Shown: in pieces, positions 42,959-51,707 of the stretch
How the letters are laid out: each line of letters begins with the position of its first letter
Position numbering within the stretch: the first letter of the stretch is position 1
Source: Archangium sp.
GTDB lineage: Bacteria; Myxococcota; Myxococcia; Myxococcales; Myxococcaceae
DNA length: 51,707 nt
NCBI GenBank assembly: GCA_030695565.1
Contig: JAUYRZ010000019.1
Span: 1 to 51,707 of the forward strand
Direction of reading: 5' to 3'
The notes under the pieces: generated by a model
What the model was told of the DNA's origin: nothing
Databases searched by the model: none
What the model saw: only the letters and a program-made list of their open reading frames with translations
Translations under genes and position numbers: made by a program

Positions 42959-42973
42959 ATAAGGTCTCGACCG

Positions 42974-44047
42974 ATGAGCATCTGGGCGTTCCTGGGGTCG
43001 GCGGGCGAGGGCAACGATGACTTCGAATTGCTGCAGTCCCTGCCGATGCGCGAAGGCATCATCGGCACCGACGCCTCGTGTGCCTGGCGACTCACCGACC
43101 CCATGCTCACCCCGCAGCATGCCCGCGTGCTGACGCGAGACGATGCCTGGTACATCGGCGGCATCGCGGCCGCTTCACCCACTCGGGTGAACGGCGTGGC
43201 CACCCTGCCCGGCGAAGCGGTCCGCTTGTCCGTGGGCGACATCGTTCAGCTTGGCAGCGCGCGTTTCCGTTTCGGAGGTGAGCCGCCCCCTCGCACCGCC
43301 ATCGACCCGAATGATGAAGAGGCGGTGATGGTGGTCGGTGATCGCATGGCTGAGGGGGGGCTGCCGCTGGGCAACCGCATTCTTGAACGGCAACCGCCTT
43401 CGCCCGACTGGCTGCCGGGGTTCGAGACAGCGCTCGCTCAGGCCCGCATCGTCCCAGAGTGGACGGGAGGCTTGCTCACCAGCCTCACCGTGCGCGAGTA
43501 CGGCATCCCACAACTGAAGACGATCTTCGCGGATGAAGCCGCCGTGTCGCTCGAGCAGCTCACGCTCTTCGTGGCGACCTGTCAGGAGGGCTCCGAAGAA
43601 GAGGCAGTGCGCTCGCTCCTTCAACTGCTGGCGGAAACCCGGCCTCCCCGACTTCGCACGCTGGACCTCGGGTGGCTGCACGCCCCTCTTTCGAAGAATG
43701 CCGGGCGTGATTGGTACGCCGTCGCCCGGCGCATTCCCCTCGAAGGAACACTTCAGGAGACCCATCGGCTGGCGGGGCGCATGCGGTTCACCATGCTTCG
43801 CGAAGGATTGGGTTGGCCCGCGCTCGGTGCGACTGCCGCGCTCCCGTTCATGCCCGACGAAGCCGCGACGGCTTTGGAGCGGCGGCGCGCCACGATGCTC
43901 CACGCCAACCCCGGACAGGGGGCTGGCATTCGGACCAACAACCTGGAGTTGAGGATCAATGGCGTGCTGGGTGAGTCATCGCGCCGTTTGATTCACGGCG
44001 ATGTCGTCGAGGGCGACGATTTCACGTTTCGGTTTGAGGAGTCGTAG
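42974..44047 (+). CDS. FHA-domain protein with an FHA-like C-terminal motif
   Basis: 357 aa from MSIWAFLGSAGEG; the open frame upstream is repeat-derived. Residues about 20-100 are a forkhead-associated domain (GIIGTD, LTPQHARVL, NGVATLPGEAVRLSVGDIVQLG), which binds phosphothreonine on Ser/Thr-kinase targets. A leucine-rich central part (about 140-310) has no clear family. The C-terminus LRINGVLGESSRRLIHGDVVEGDDFTF repeats the second half of the FHA pattern. Myxobacteria use many FHA proteins with Ser/Thr kinases; one such kinase is encoded 5 kb away. Confidence 0.85.
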   Translation: MSIWAFLGSAGEGNDDFELLQSLPMREGIIGTDASCAWRLTDPMLTPQHARVLTRDDAWYIGGIAAASPTRVNGVATLPGEAVRLSVGDIVQLGSARFRFGGEPPPRTAIDPNDEEAVMVVGDRMAEGGLPLGNRILERQPPSPDWLPGFETALAQARIVPEWTGGLLTSLTVREYGIPQLKTIFADEAAVSLEQLTLFVATCQEGSEEEAVRSLLQLLAETRPPRLRTLDLGWLHAPLSKNAGRDWYAVARRIPLEGTLQETHRLAGRMRFTMLREGLGWPALGATAALPFMPDEAATALERRRATMLHANPGQGAGIRTNNLELRINGVLGESSRRLIHGDVVEGDDFTFRFEES

Positions 44048-44048
44048 C

Positions 44049-44068
44049 GGCCCCTCACCCCGACCCTG
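44049..44068 (-). repeat. Partial dispersed palindromic repeat, copy 15
   Basis: Only the tail and first arm remain (ggcccctcaccccgaccct), directly after the TAG of the FHA gene. The second arm is missing, so this is a truncated copy. Confidence 0.6.
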
Positions 44069-44072
44069 CGCA

Positions 44073-44957
44073 CTATTCGCGGAGGCGGCCGGCCGCGTAC
44101 GGGCCCATGTTCTGCGCTACCGGCGCGGCCTCCTGGCCCATCGCGCGGTACACGTCGAACACGTTGCCGTTGAGCACCACCGCGTCAGAGCCCCAGCGCG
44201 CCCCGTCGTTCATGCTCGCGTGATTCACCACGCGGTGCGCGTCGTACCCCGCCACGCGCAGGGCGCCGATCACGTGCGTCATGATCTCCGCGCAGACGTT
44301 CCGGTCTTCTGCACGCGTGAACAGCTCGGAGTACTTCGAACGCGCCCACCGCGCCGCGCTGAGCGCCGCCGCTTCAGGGCTCGACTTGTCGATGTTCGCC
44401 TCCGCGTACTCCGGGCGCAGCGGCACCGTGCGGAGCGGCGCACCGGGCTCCACCAGCGTCACCGTCGGCGCGGGCGGCGGGACAGGCGCCGTGGGCGGGG
44501 TGACCGGCGCGGGCACGTTCACCGGCGCGGCCTGCTTCTCCGCGTACTCGGGGCTGTTGAGGAACGTCTGGCGGATCTCCTCGCGCGACACGCCCCGCGC
44601 CAGGCCGGCCATGTGCGCGTTGAAGCCCTCGAGATCCGGCTCGCGGTTGAGCAGCTCGCGATAGAGCCCCTTCACGAAGTCGGTCTCGCCGCGGCCCACG
44701 GCAACCGGCGCCGCGACCTTCGGCTTCGCGTTCTCGAAACGATCGGCGAAACGTTCGACGCTCCGGCTCACCGACTTCGCGAGCTTCGTCTCGAGCTGGT
44801 GGGTTGCCTGACTGACCGCCTGGCGCACTTCAGGGCTGCGGGTGAGTGCTGCGCCGGCGTCACGGAAGAACTGGTTCAGTTTGGTCATTCGCATGGTGGC
44901 ACGGAATTGCAGCTTCGAGGCCAGCCTCGCGCCGCCACCAAACGACTGAATTTGCAT
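44073..44957 (-). CDS. DUF4214-like protein with C-terminal possible cysteine-peptidase fold
   Basis: 294 aa; a later ATG at 44888 would drop 23 residues. Residues about 90-140 (FVKGLYRELLNREPDLEGFNAHM... REEIRQTFLNSPEY) match DUF4214, a helical domain in surface or secreted proteins. A Pro/Ala/Val linker (about 145-170) leads to a C-terminal part with NVCAEIMTHVIGALRVAGYDAH, VVNHASM and RWGSDAVVLNGNVFDVY, spaced like a Cys-His-Asp papain/transglutaminase-type domain. This last reading is tentative. No signal peptide is visible. Confidence 0.78.
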   Translation of the reverse strand: MQIQSFGGGARLASKLQFRATMRMTKLNQFFRDAGAALTRSPEVRQAVSQATHQLETKLAKSVSRSVERFADRFENAKPKVAAPVAVGRGETDFVKGLYRELLNREPDLEGFNAHMAGLARGVSREEIRQTFLNSPEYAEKQAAPVNVPAPVTPPTAPVPPPAPTVTLVEPGAPLRTVPLRPEYAEANIDKSSPEAAALSAARWARSKYSELFTRAEDRNVCAEIMTHVIGALRVAGYDAHRVVNHASMNDGARWGSDAVVLNGNVFDVYRAMGQEAAPVAQNMGPYAAGRLRE

Positions 44958-45098
44958 CACGTGCGCAATTTGATTTCACCTGATGCGCAACAGCGCACAT
45001 GCGCGCGCGTGTCGCAGTTCACAAGCGATGCGCAAGCAAGCCGCTGATCATTTCGCTCTCAGGCAGTGAGAGTCGCCGCGATTCCGAGCAGATGCGCG

Positions 45099-45794
45099 TC
45101 AGTCGTCGAGCACTGAAAGCAGCTCCCGTAGCTGGGCGGGCCGCGCCGAGCGCACGATGAGTTCTGCCAGTGGCTTTCGCCAGCGAGTGGTGTCCACGGC
45201 TTCCAGCAGCAGCTTCAGCTCGACGATCAACTGCGCATCCGCCGAGGGGGTGAGGCCGTCTTCGGCCACCGTCGCGCCTGACGCCCAGGCCTCCAGCACG
45301 CGCGAGACGGCCAGCTCGGTGTGGGAGCGGCGCTCGATGCCTTCGACCACCGCACGGGTCGCTTCGAACGTGGCGGTGTTCGGCTGCGCGCTCGGGCGGG
45401 CGCCGAACAGGTCGAGCACTTCGCCTTGAGGGGGCCACACCTCCTGGCGGGCGAAGGCGATGACGTCGAAGCCGGCTTCGTCCTTCAGGTGCGGGTCGGC
45501 GCCAGCGGCCAACAGCCGGCTCACCACGGGAGCAGCCCGTGACGCGCTGGTGTCGAGCACGGCGCAGTGCAGGGGCGTGCGCCCGAAGAAGCCCCGCACG
45601 TGAGGAGAAGCACCGGCTTCGAGCAGGAGCGCCACCGCCGCGTCGAACTTCTGCTGACAGGCGTGGTGCAGCAGCGTGTCACCCGACGCTCCCTGCTGGG
45701 CAACGAGCGCAGGCATTTCGGCGAGCGCCGCGGCCAGAGACTCGAGGTCACCTTCTTCGATGAACGACACGGCGTTCGACAGCGACGGGCGCAT
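45099..45794 (-). CDS. Ankyrin-repeat protein
   Basis: 231 aa. Three ankyrin repeats (about 1-110): SGDTLLHHACQQKFDAAVALLLEAGASPH, FGRTPLHCAVLD...RLLAAGADPHLKDEAGFDVI. The C-terminal half is helical and without a known family. It starts one base after the stop of the PEBP gene and so is its operon partner. A protein-binding role is likely; no enzyme motif is present. Confidence 0.85.
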   Translation of the reverse strand: MRPSLSNAVSFIEEGDLESLAAALAEMPALVAQQGASGDTLLHHACQQKFDAAVALLLEAGASPHVRGFFGRTPLHCAVLDTSASRAAPVVSRLLAAGADPHLKDEAGFDVIAFARQEVWPPQGEVLDLFGARPSAQPNTATFEATRAVVEGIERRSHTELAVSRVLEAWASGATVAEDGLTPSADAQLIVELKLLLEAVDTTRWRKPLAELIVRSARPAQLRELLSVLDD

Positions 45795-45795
45795 G

Positions 45796-46392
45796 TCACG
45801 GACCGTAGCTGCTGGTCAGCGCGACCGTCTCGATCACGTGCGCGGTCAGCGCGGCCTGCACCTGCGCGCGGGTCGAAGTGGTGCTCACCCCCGGCAGTGT
45901 GGCCACGTCGAGGCCGTGAAGCTCGAAGCGGTACACGTGCGGCGAAGGCGGGCAGGGGCCGCGGTAGCCGAAGGTGAGACCGTCGTAGCTGGTGGTCTGC
46001 TTCGCGCCGGCGGGGCTGGGAGGCTGCGCCACGTTGGACACGCCCTCTGCGAGTTGCAGGGTGGTGGCATCGACGTCCCACAGCACCCAGTGGATCAAGT
46101 TGATGGAGGTGTCGGTCATCACCAGCGCGTAGCTGCGCGCGTTCGGAATCGCGGTCCACGTGAGTGGAGGCGAGACGCGGCCCGTGGTGGTGGCGTCGGT
46201 GCAGGTGTAACGAACGGCGAAGGTGCCGCCGTCGGTGAGCACGGCGCTGCTGAGCGTCGCGGGTCCCGTGCCGGCGTCGGGTGGGCCCCCGTCGATCGTG
46301 GTGCCTGCGTCTTCGACTTCGCCGGCATCAGGGGCGGGAGCGGGTGCTCCACACGCGGTGAGGAGAAGCGCGGCGATGAGGTGTTTCGTCAT
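45796..46392 (-). CDS. Lipoprotein of the YbhB/PEBP (Raf kinase inhibitor-like) family
   Basis: 198 aa. MTKHLIAALLLTACGAP is a lipoprotein signal peptide (lipobox LTAC), followed by a short Asp/Ala/Gly linker (DAGEVEDAG). The PEBP core has RYTCTDATTTGRVSPPLTW, then SYALVMTDTSINLIHWVLWDV and FGYRGPCPPSPHVYRFELHGL. Bacterial members bind small ligands; no specific function is known. It is first gene of a pair with the ankyrin gene. Confidence 0.88.
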   Translation of the reverse strand: MTKHLIAALLLTACGAPAPAPDAGEVEDAGTTIDGGPPDAGTGPATLSSAVLTDGGTFAVRYTCTDATTTGRVSPPLTWTAIPNARSYALVMTDTSINLIHWVLWDVDATTLQLAEGVSNVAQPPSPAGAKQTTSYDGLTFGYRGPCPPSPHVYRFELHGLDVATLPGVSTTSTRAQVQAALTAHVIETVALTSSYGP

Positions 46393-46592
46393 CGAGCAGA
46401 GATGACAGGTGCTGCTCGTGCGCTGAAGCGGTCTTCCTTGAACAGCACTGTTCACCAAAAGCGCCCGCTCCCTTCGCACGGCAGACCACCGCCTTCGAGA
46501 CGGCAATCCGTCGGCCACTCTGGACGCGTCGTTCGAAGCGCAGAAGCCCTTCTTCGGAGTGAAGGCGCGCGCCTGAGCTACGGTCCACCACG

Positions 46593-48182
46593 ATGCCGAC
46601 GTCGTGGAAGGCGATGCTCTGGGGCGCGCTCATCGGCGTGCCGCTCGGGCTGTGCAACCTGGTGGTGGGGCTGAAGCTGGGCCTGGGAGTCGGCGTCGCG
46701 TTGACCGCGGTCGGCTTCGCTGGCGCCTTGCGTCGCACGCCCCTGCTTCCTTCGATGGCACCGGGTGACGCCGCGTTGTTGCAGAGCGTCGCGTCGGCCG
46801 CCGGCTACAGCGCAGGCAGCGCGGTTGCTTCGGTGCTCGCGGCGATGGTGCTCGCCGGCGTGACGCCTTCATGGCCGGTCGCGCTGGCGTGGACGCTGGG
46901 CGTGGCGCTCTTCGGCACCGCGTTGGGGTGGGCCTGGCACGCGAGCGCGGTGAAGTTGCCGTTTCCGTCAGCGACCGCCGCGGCCGAGGCGATCAAGACG
47001 TTGTGGAAGGTGGGCGCACCTGAAGCGAAAGTCACCAGCGCGCGGCCGTGGCTGCTGGCGACGGGCGGGGCGGTGGCGTTCACCGTGCTGCGCCGCATCG
47101 TGAAGGTGGTCCCGTCGACGGTGTTGAGCCGCGGGACGTATGGCCTGGGCTTCGACCTCTCGGCGCTCGCGCTCGGCGTGGGCATGTTGCTGGGCCTTCG
47201 GGTCGGGCTCTCCACCGCGCTCGCGGGCCTGTTCGTGGCGGCCATCGAAGGGCCCTGGCTCTTCGCTCGAGGGCAACTCGGCAGCGCAGACCTGGGCGGA
47301 CTCGCGGGGTGGAACGTGTGGCCTGCGACGGCGTTGATCACCGCCGCGGCCGTGACGCACCTGCTCGCGGGGCTGCGGGTCAGTGGCGCGGTCGAGCGGC
47401 CCGATGCACGTGCGCTGTTCTGGAGCCTGCTTCCCGGCAGCGCGCTCGGCCTGTTGTGCGTGTTCGCGTTCGACGCGCCGTTCTGGGCGGCCGCGCTGGT
47501 GGTGATCGCCACGCCGCTCGCGTGTGTGGTGTCCATTCGAATGACGGGTGAGACCGACGCGACGCCGGGTGCTCCGTTGGCGATGGGTCTGCAGCTGTTG
47601 TTCGGTGCGGCGTTGCCGTTTTCGCCTGGGGTGTCGATCGCCTCGGCCGGCGTGTTGGCGGGTGCTTCGGCCTCCGCGGCGGACCTGGTCAGCGACGTGA
47701 AGACGGGCACGTTGGTGGGGCTCGCTCCGCGCCGTCAGCTGGTCGCGCAGCTGATCGGTTGCGTGGTGGGCGCGTTGGTCGCGGTGCCGGCGTTCCTCTT
47801 TCTCGCGCGCGGCGCGTTGGGTGGAGCGGAGTGGCCGGCACCCGCAGCCCAGATGTTCCTCGCCGCGGGCCGTGCGGCGTCGGGCGATGCGGGGCTCGGT
47901 GCCGGACTTCGGCTCGCGTGCGTCATCGCCGCGGTGTTCGGAGTGGGGCTGGCGTTGCTCGAACGGAAGGAGCGCTTCTCCTCGCGCATGCCTTCACCGA
48001 TGGGCATCGGGCTCGCGTTGTTGGTGCCTCCGTCGATGGCGGTGACCATCGGGGTGGGGGCGTTGCTCGGCTACTGGGCGCGCAAGCACACCGCGTTGCC
48101 GTCGGTGGCGTCGGGTCTGATGGTGGGTGAATCCATCGGGGAGCTGACCGCGGCCGTGCACGACGCGGTGGGAAGTTCATGA
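46593..48182 (+). CDS. OPT-family transporter
   Basis: 529 aa with about 12-14 hydrophobic segments. Family signatures: LPFPSATAAAEAIKTL and SASAADLVSDVKTGTLVGLAPRRQ. OPT proteins import peptides or metal chelates into the cytoplasm. The stop overlaps the start of the Ser/Thr kinase gene (ATGA), so the two are translationally coupled, which suggests that the kinase acts on or reports the transport state. ATG 46593 precedes a first membrane segment directly. Confidence 0.88.
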   Translation: MPTSWKAMLWGALIGVPLGLCNLVVGLKLGLGVGVALTAVGFAGALRRTPLLPSMAPGDAALLQSVASAAGYSAGSAVASVLAAMVLAGVTPSWPVALAWTLGVALFGTALGWAWHASAVKLPFPSATAAAEAIKTLWKVGAPEAKVTSARPWLLATGGAVAFTVLRRIVKVVPSTVLSRGTYGLGFDLSALALGVGMLLGLRVGLSTALAGLFVAAIEGPWLFARGQLGSADLGGLAGWNVWPATALITAAAVTHLLAGLRVSGAVERPDARALFWSLLPGSALGLLCVFAFDAPFWAAALVVIATPLACVVSIRMTGETDATPGAPLAMGLQLLFGAALPFSPGVSIASAGVLAGASASAADLVSDVKTGTLVGLAPRRQLVAQLIGCVVGALVAVPAFLFLARGALGGAEWPAPAAQMFLAAGRAASGDAGLGAGLRLACVIAAVFGVGLALLERKERFSSRMPSPMGIGLALLVPPSMAVTIGVGALLGYWARKHTALPSVASGLMVGESIGELTAAVHDAVGSS

Positions 48183-51100
48183 CGCGCGACGAGACAGTCC
48201 TCGAGGCGCATGGTTTTTCTGATGCGCGGCTCATGGCCAGCGGTGGAGCTGCACGCGTCTACCAGGTGGTCCGCGATGGGCGGCCACTTGCGCTGAAGGT
48301 GGTCGGAGTCGAACTCGCTCCACAGCTTGTCATCGAAGCGCGATTGCTCGTTCGCGTGGGGGCGCCGTACGTGCCGGTGGTGCACGCGGTTCATCACCGG
48401 TTGTTGGTGCTGGAGTGGCTCGAAGGCCAGACGATCGATCGCACCAGGCCCGGGGCGAACGGTGGGCTGTCTCGCGTGGCGCGCTCGCTCACCGAAGCGC
48501 TGGCGAACGTGCACCGGCTCGGTCTGGTGCACCGCGACATCAAGGGCTCGAACGTGATGGTCGAGCCGAGTGGGCGCGCACGCTTGTTCGACTTCGGCCT
48601 GGCAAGCGAAGGTCAGACCATCGCCGCGCGCAGGCAGGGAACGCCGACGACGATGGCGCCCGAGTCGTGGGAAGGCGGTGCGGTCGGCCCAGCAGCCGAC
48701 GTCTACGCACTGGGCGTGTTGCTGTTCGAGGTGCTCACCGGCCGGCCGCTCTTCGAAGGCGATGCGTCGACGCTCGAGGCGGCCCATCGACAATTGCGTG
48801 CACCTGCTGCGGGGCTGGGCGCTGCACTCGACGCAGTGCTCGCGCGTTGCCTGGAGAAAGCGGCCTCGCAGCGGTACCCCGACGCCGGTGCCGTGCTGGA
48901 CGCACTGGTCCCCGCACTCGAGAATCCAGGTGCTGTCGCGCCGCCGCCTGCCAGGCCCGCGAGCGCCGCAGCCGAACTGACCGCGTTGGTGGCCGTGCAC
49001 ACCACGCTCTCTCTGCCGACCCTCGCCAAGGCGATGGAAGCCGAAGGAGCCGTCTGGGCCGGCGCACTCCCTCACCAACTCCACGAGCTCCCTCTGCCCC
49101 GCGGGGGAGAGGGCTTACCCACCACCGCACACCTCTTCGCCCGCCCCCATCCACTCGGCCCGGCGCAAGGCCTCGCGAACCTCGAAGCGGCACTCGCTTC
49201 ACTCTCAGAAGTCACCAGCTCCACGCTCCACGTCGCGCCTCTCAAAGTGCGAGTGGGCAGTACGAGCGTGAGGATCTCCGGCCCCGCGCTCCAGAATGCA
49301 GACTGGGTTCAGAGCGCCGGTCGCTCCGTCACCACCGAAGCGGCGAGCCATCTGGCGTCACGCCCGCGCGTGACACCGACCCTTCGAACACAGGAGCTGC
49401 CCTGGCTCGACGACGGCTCGAGGCTCCCGCCGATCCTCGCCGCGCTCGAGCGACCCGAACCGCAGCTCATCTGGGTGCGAGCACCCTCAGGCAGCGGCCG
49501 TACGCGGCTGCTTCACGAACTCGAACGTGCGCTGAAGAACACGAGCTGGCTGAATGATCCAAAGCCCGACGGCGTGCTCCTCGTCGACGACGCCGAACAC
49601 CTCTCGTGGGCGAACTGGGAAATGCTCGAGGCCTCGACCGCGCCGGGTGCATCCACGCGGCGTGACGTGGTGCTGGTGGCAGACGAACGCCTGCCGGCGC
49701 TCCGCCCGGGCCTCGGCTCACGCGCGGCGTCGTTCGTGACGGTCACTCCGACGCTGCTGGCCGACACCGAAGCTGCGCAGTTGGTGCGGGTGTTGCTCGC
49801 GCCCGCCGAGCTGATTCCAGACGAGGTCGTCGTTCGCCTCGCGCGCGCAGGGGAAGGTCACCCGGGGCATCTGGTGGAGCTGGTCGACGTACTCCGCCGG
49901 CGCGGCTTGCTCGCGCCCGACGCGAACACGGGCGAGTGGCGCCTGGCCTCCGAGTCTTCGTGGTCCGAGCTGACCGGTGAACGCAGCGCGACGCTCGCGC
50001 AGGCGGCGCTCGCTGGAGTGCCGGGTGCACTGCACGACGTCGCGCGCCTGCTCGCCCTGGCCGAGTGGCGTCTCACGGCGGAAGACCTCCAGCGCGCGTT
50101 GTCGGCGTTGCCCGCTTCGTTCGAAGCGCGTCGGTTCGATGCGGCGACGGCGTTGGCTCGCCTCAGTGCACTGGGTCTGCTCGTGCAGCGCGGTGTGCGA
50201 CGGGCGTTGGCTGCGCAGCCGGGTCCCCGCGCGGTCGAGCTGCATCGGGCGTTGGCCAGCGTGCTGGCGGAGCGGATTGGGCTGGCGTCGCTGGAGGCAG
50301 AGGCGAGTGGGTTGCTCGCGGAGAGCCTCGGTGCCGAAGTCACTCCTCGACTTCTCTCGGTGGGAACGGCGGGCGCAGAAGCGGCGCGTGCTTCTCGACT
50401 GCGCTCGGAAGGAACGGGGGCGCTCGCGCAGCACGCGCACGCCGCGGGCTGGCAGGAGGCTGCACTGCCGGCTTCGACCGTCGTGGGCCTGCGCGCGCTG
50501 AGTGAAGGTGATGCGTTGAGCGCCGAGGGCCACCTGACGCGTGCGCTCGCGTTGGAGAACTCGGATGGGCTCCGGCTCGCCCGGGCCATTGCGCGCCGGC
50601 AGCTGGAGCACTTCGCAGGTGCATTGAGTGATGTCCGCGCCGTGAAGGGTGATGGCTCGGCGCGCATCGCAGCGCATCTCGAGGCGTCGCTCTCGCTCGA
50701 TTGGATGAACGAGTTCGCTTCGGCCAACGAGGAAGCAGAGGCTGCGTTGCGGCTGGGCGGTGAGTTCGAGGCAGCGCCAAGTGCGCTGGGCCTTGCGCTG
50801 CGCCTGGCGCGGGGCCGGCTTCATGTTCGTGCCGGTCGTTGGGCCGAGGCCACGGAAGTGCTCGCCCCGCTGTGTGAGGTGACCCCGCGGCCCAGTGAAG
50901 TGGAGACGGTGTTGGGTGCGTTCGCGCTCGCCGCTTCGGTGGCGTGCGTGGAGGGTGCACTCGAGCGGTCAGAGACGCTGTTCGCCGCGGGCCTCGCGTT
51001 GTGGGCTCGCTGCGGTCATCCAGTGGTGGGCTGCGCGCTGCTGATCAACCGGCCGATGTTGTGGATGGCCAGGGGCCAGGTCGACGAGGCGCTGAGTGAC

Positions 51101-51565
51101 CTGGCCGAGGCCGCGCGATCGAGCCGGCGATTGGGGCATGCGCAGATCGAACGCGTCGCAAGCCACAACCTCGCGCAGTACCTGCTGTGGCTGGGACGGG
51201 TGGGAGAGTCGGAGGCACTCGCTCGCCGCGCTGTCGCGCTCGCGAAGTTACGGTTGGGGGAGGCGGCTCCCGCGGCAGATGCGTTGCTGCTCGCCCGGGT
51301 GGCGGTGGAGAAGGGTGATGCGGCGGAGGCGCGGGCGCTGGTGCACTCAGTCGGTGCGCGAGCGCTCAACCCGTCTGAGGCGCTGCAGCGCGATGTGGTG
51401 CTCGCGTGGCTGGGTGAAGGCGCGTGGACGACGGTGCTGGTGGCTCGTGACGGCGTCGTGCCTGATGAATTGTTGGATGCGGCGCGATTGGCGGCTCGCG
51501 CGGGTGTGCGTGAGGCGAAGGCGGTGGTGGAGGCGCTTTCGGCTCAGTCGAACTTCTTTCGCTAG
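48179..51565 (+). CDS. Ser/Thr protein kinase with ATPase and TPR-like regions
   Basis: 1128 aa. The N-terminal Hanks kinase (about 1-260) has a glycine-poor loop (MASGGAARVYQV), Lys40, His118-Arg-Asp120 with KGSNV, Asp138-Phe-Gly and APES, so it looks active. A central AAA-like ATPase (about 420-640) has a Walker A variant (SGSGRTR) and Walker B LLVDDAEH. The C-terminal 450 residues are Ala/Leu-rich helical repeats of TPR type. This layout is common in myxobacteria for large signalling kinases. A palindromic repeat encodes ELPLPRGGEGLP at about residues 302-313, between kinase and ATPase. Start overlaps the OPT gene stop. Confidence 0.9.
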   Translation: MTRDETVLEAHGFSDARLMASGGAARVYQVVRDGRPLALKVVGVELAPQLVIEARLLVRVGAPYVPVVHAVHHRLLVLEWLEGQTIDRTRPGANGGLSRVARSLTEALANVHRLGLVHRDIKGSNVMVEPSGRARLFDFGLASEGQTIAARRQGTPTTMAPESWEGGAVGPAADVYALGVLLFEVLTGRPLFEGDASTLEAAHRQLRAPAAGLGAALDAVLARCLEKAASQRYPDAGAVLDALVPALENPGAVAPPPARPASAAAELTALVAVHTTLSLPTLAKAMEAEGAVWAGALPHQLHELPLPRGGEGLPTTAHLFARPHPLGPAQGLANLEAALASLSEVTSSTLHVAPLKVRVGSTSVRISGPALQNADWVQSAGRSVTTEAASHLASRPRVTPTLRTQELPWLDDGSRLPPILAALERPEPQLIWVRAPSGSGRTRLLHELERALKNTSWLNDPKPDGVLLVDDAEHLSWANWEMLEASTAPGASTRRDVVLVADERLPALRPGLGSRAASFVTVTPTLLADTEAAQLVRVLLAPAELIPDEVVVRLARAGEGHPGHLVELVDVLRRRGLLAPDANTGEWRLASESSWSELTGERSATLAQAALAGVPGALHDVARLLALAEWRLTAEDLQRALSALPASFEARRFDAATALARLSALGLLVQRGVRRALAAQPGPRAVELHRALASVLAERIGLASLEAEASGLLAESLGAEVTPRLLSVGTAGAEAARASRLRSEGTGALAQHAHAAGWQEAALPASTVVGLRALSEGDALSAEGHLTRALALENSDGLRLARAIARRQLEHFAGALSDVRAVKGDGSARIAAHLEASLSLDWMNEFASANEEAEAALRLGGEFEAAPSALGLALRLARGRLHVRAGRWAEATEVLAPLCEVTPRPSEVETVLGAFALAASVACVEGALERSETLFAAGLALWARCGHPVVGCALLINRPMLWMARGQVDEALSDLAEAARSSRRLGHAQIERVASHNLAQYLLWLGRVGESEALARRAVALAKLRLGEAAPAADALLLARVAVEKGDAAEARALVHSVGARALNPSEALQRDVVLAWLGEGAWTTVLVARDGVVPDELLDAARLAARAGVREAKAVVEALSAQSNFFR
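49087..49114 (+). repeat. Dispersed palindromic repeat, copy 16, in frame in the kinase gene
   Basis: ctccctctgccccgcgggggagagggct: the stem only, without the gggtgaggg tail. It codes for LPLPRGGEG in the linker after the kinase domain. Confidence 0.7.
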
Positions 51566-51594
51566 GCCCTCACCCCGACTCTCTCCCGAAGAGG
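51566..51594 (-). repeat. Partial dispersed palindromic repeat, copy 17
   Basis: gccctcaccccgactctctcccgaagagg, immediately after the TAG of the kinase gene. The second arm is degenerate. The remaining 110 bp of the window show no gene. Confidence 0.6.
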
Positions 51595-51707
51595 CTGTTG
51601 ATCTAGTCGGGAGTGGTTGACCACCCGCACCCTGTCGTGATCTTGGGTGCGCGTGAAGCAATCACGACGGTCGACGAAGACGCATCGGCTGCCTGAGCAG
51701 CGGCAGG

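Overview
The window is GC-rich, gene-dense DNA that looks like a chromosome segment of a myxobacterium (Myxococcota). The pointers are a PUFA (polyunsaturated fatty acid) synthase whose last subunit carries a fused acyltransferase domain, a kelch lipoprotein ending in a MYXO-CTERM-like anchor, Asp-Gly-rich lipoproteins, a PAS-type hybrid histidine kinase, and a large Ser/Thr kinase with ATPase and TPR-like regions. No rRNA, tRNA, CRISPR array or transposase is visible.

Region 1 (1-13.2 kb) holds the end of a PUFA synthase locus: the 3' part of pfa2 (three ACPs, KR, DH), complete pfa3 (KS-CLF-AT-four FabA-like hot-dog folds-PKS-type DH-AGPAT), an Sfp-type phosphopantetheinyl transferase that probably activates the ACPs, then a cold-shock gene. 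Region 2 (13.2-20.3 kb) holds a hybrid histidine kinase, glyoxalase I, a PlsB-type glycerol-3-phosphate acyltransferase, a cyclic-nucleotide-binding protein and a transglutaminase-like membrane protein.

Region 3 (20.8-25.5 kb) is a complete minus-strand oleABCD operon for head-to-head long-chain olefin synthesis. A PUFA synthase, G3P/lyso-PA acyltransferase functions and an ole operon within 25 kb suggest a local lipid module that could yield both PUFA phospholipids and polyunsaturated hydrocarbons. This is inference.

Region 4 (25.5-33 kb) carries envelope proteins: a secreted protein made of two L7/L12 C-terminal-like domains, the kelch lipoprotein, an M48 protease, a lipoprotein consisting mostly of a Hint (intein-like) domain, a Uma2 nuclease-like protein and an M14 peptidase. 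Region 5 (33-42 kb) has exodeoxyribonuclease III, a TPR-like membrane protein, EttA and a run of poorly known genes. Region 6 (42-51.7 kb) has a decayed VapBC toxin-antitoxin pair, an FHA protein, a DUF4214 protein, ankyrin and PEBP genes, an OPT transporter and a giant protein kinase.

An unusual unifying feature is a dispersed palindromic repeat (core CCCTCTCCC...GGGAGAGGG with a GGGGTGAGGG tail), about 17 copies. It sits between genes but also in frame inside pfa3 (five copies) and the kinase gene, and it forms the C-termini of OleC, the kelch protein and the M48 protease.
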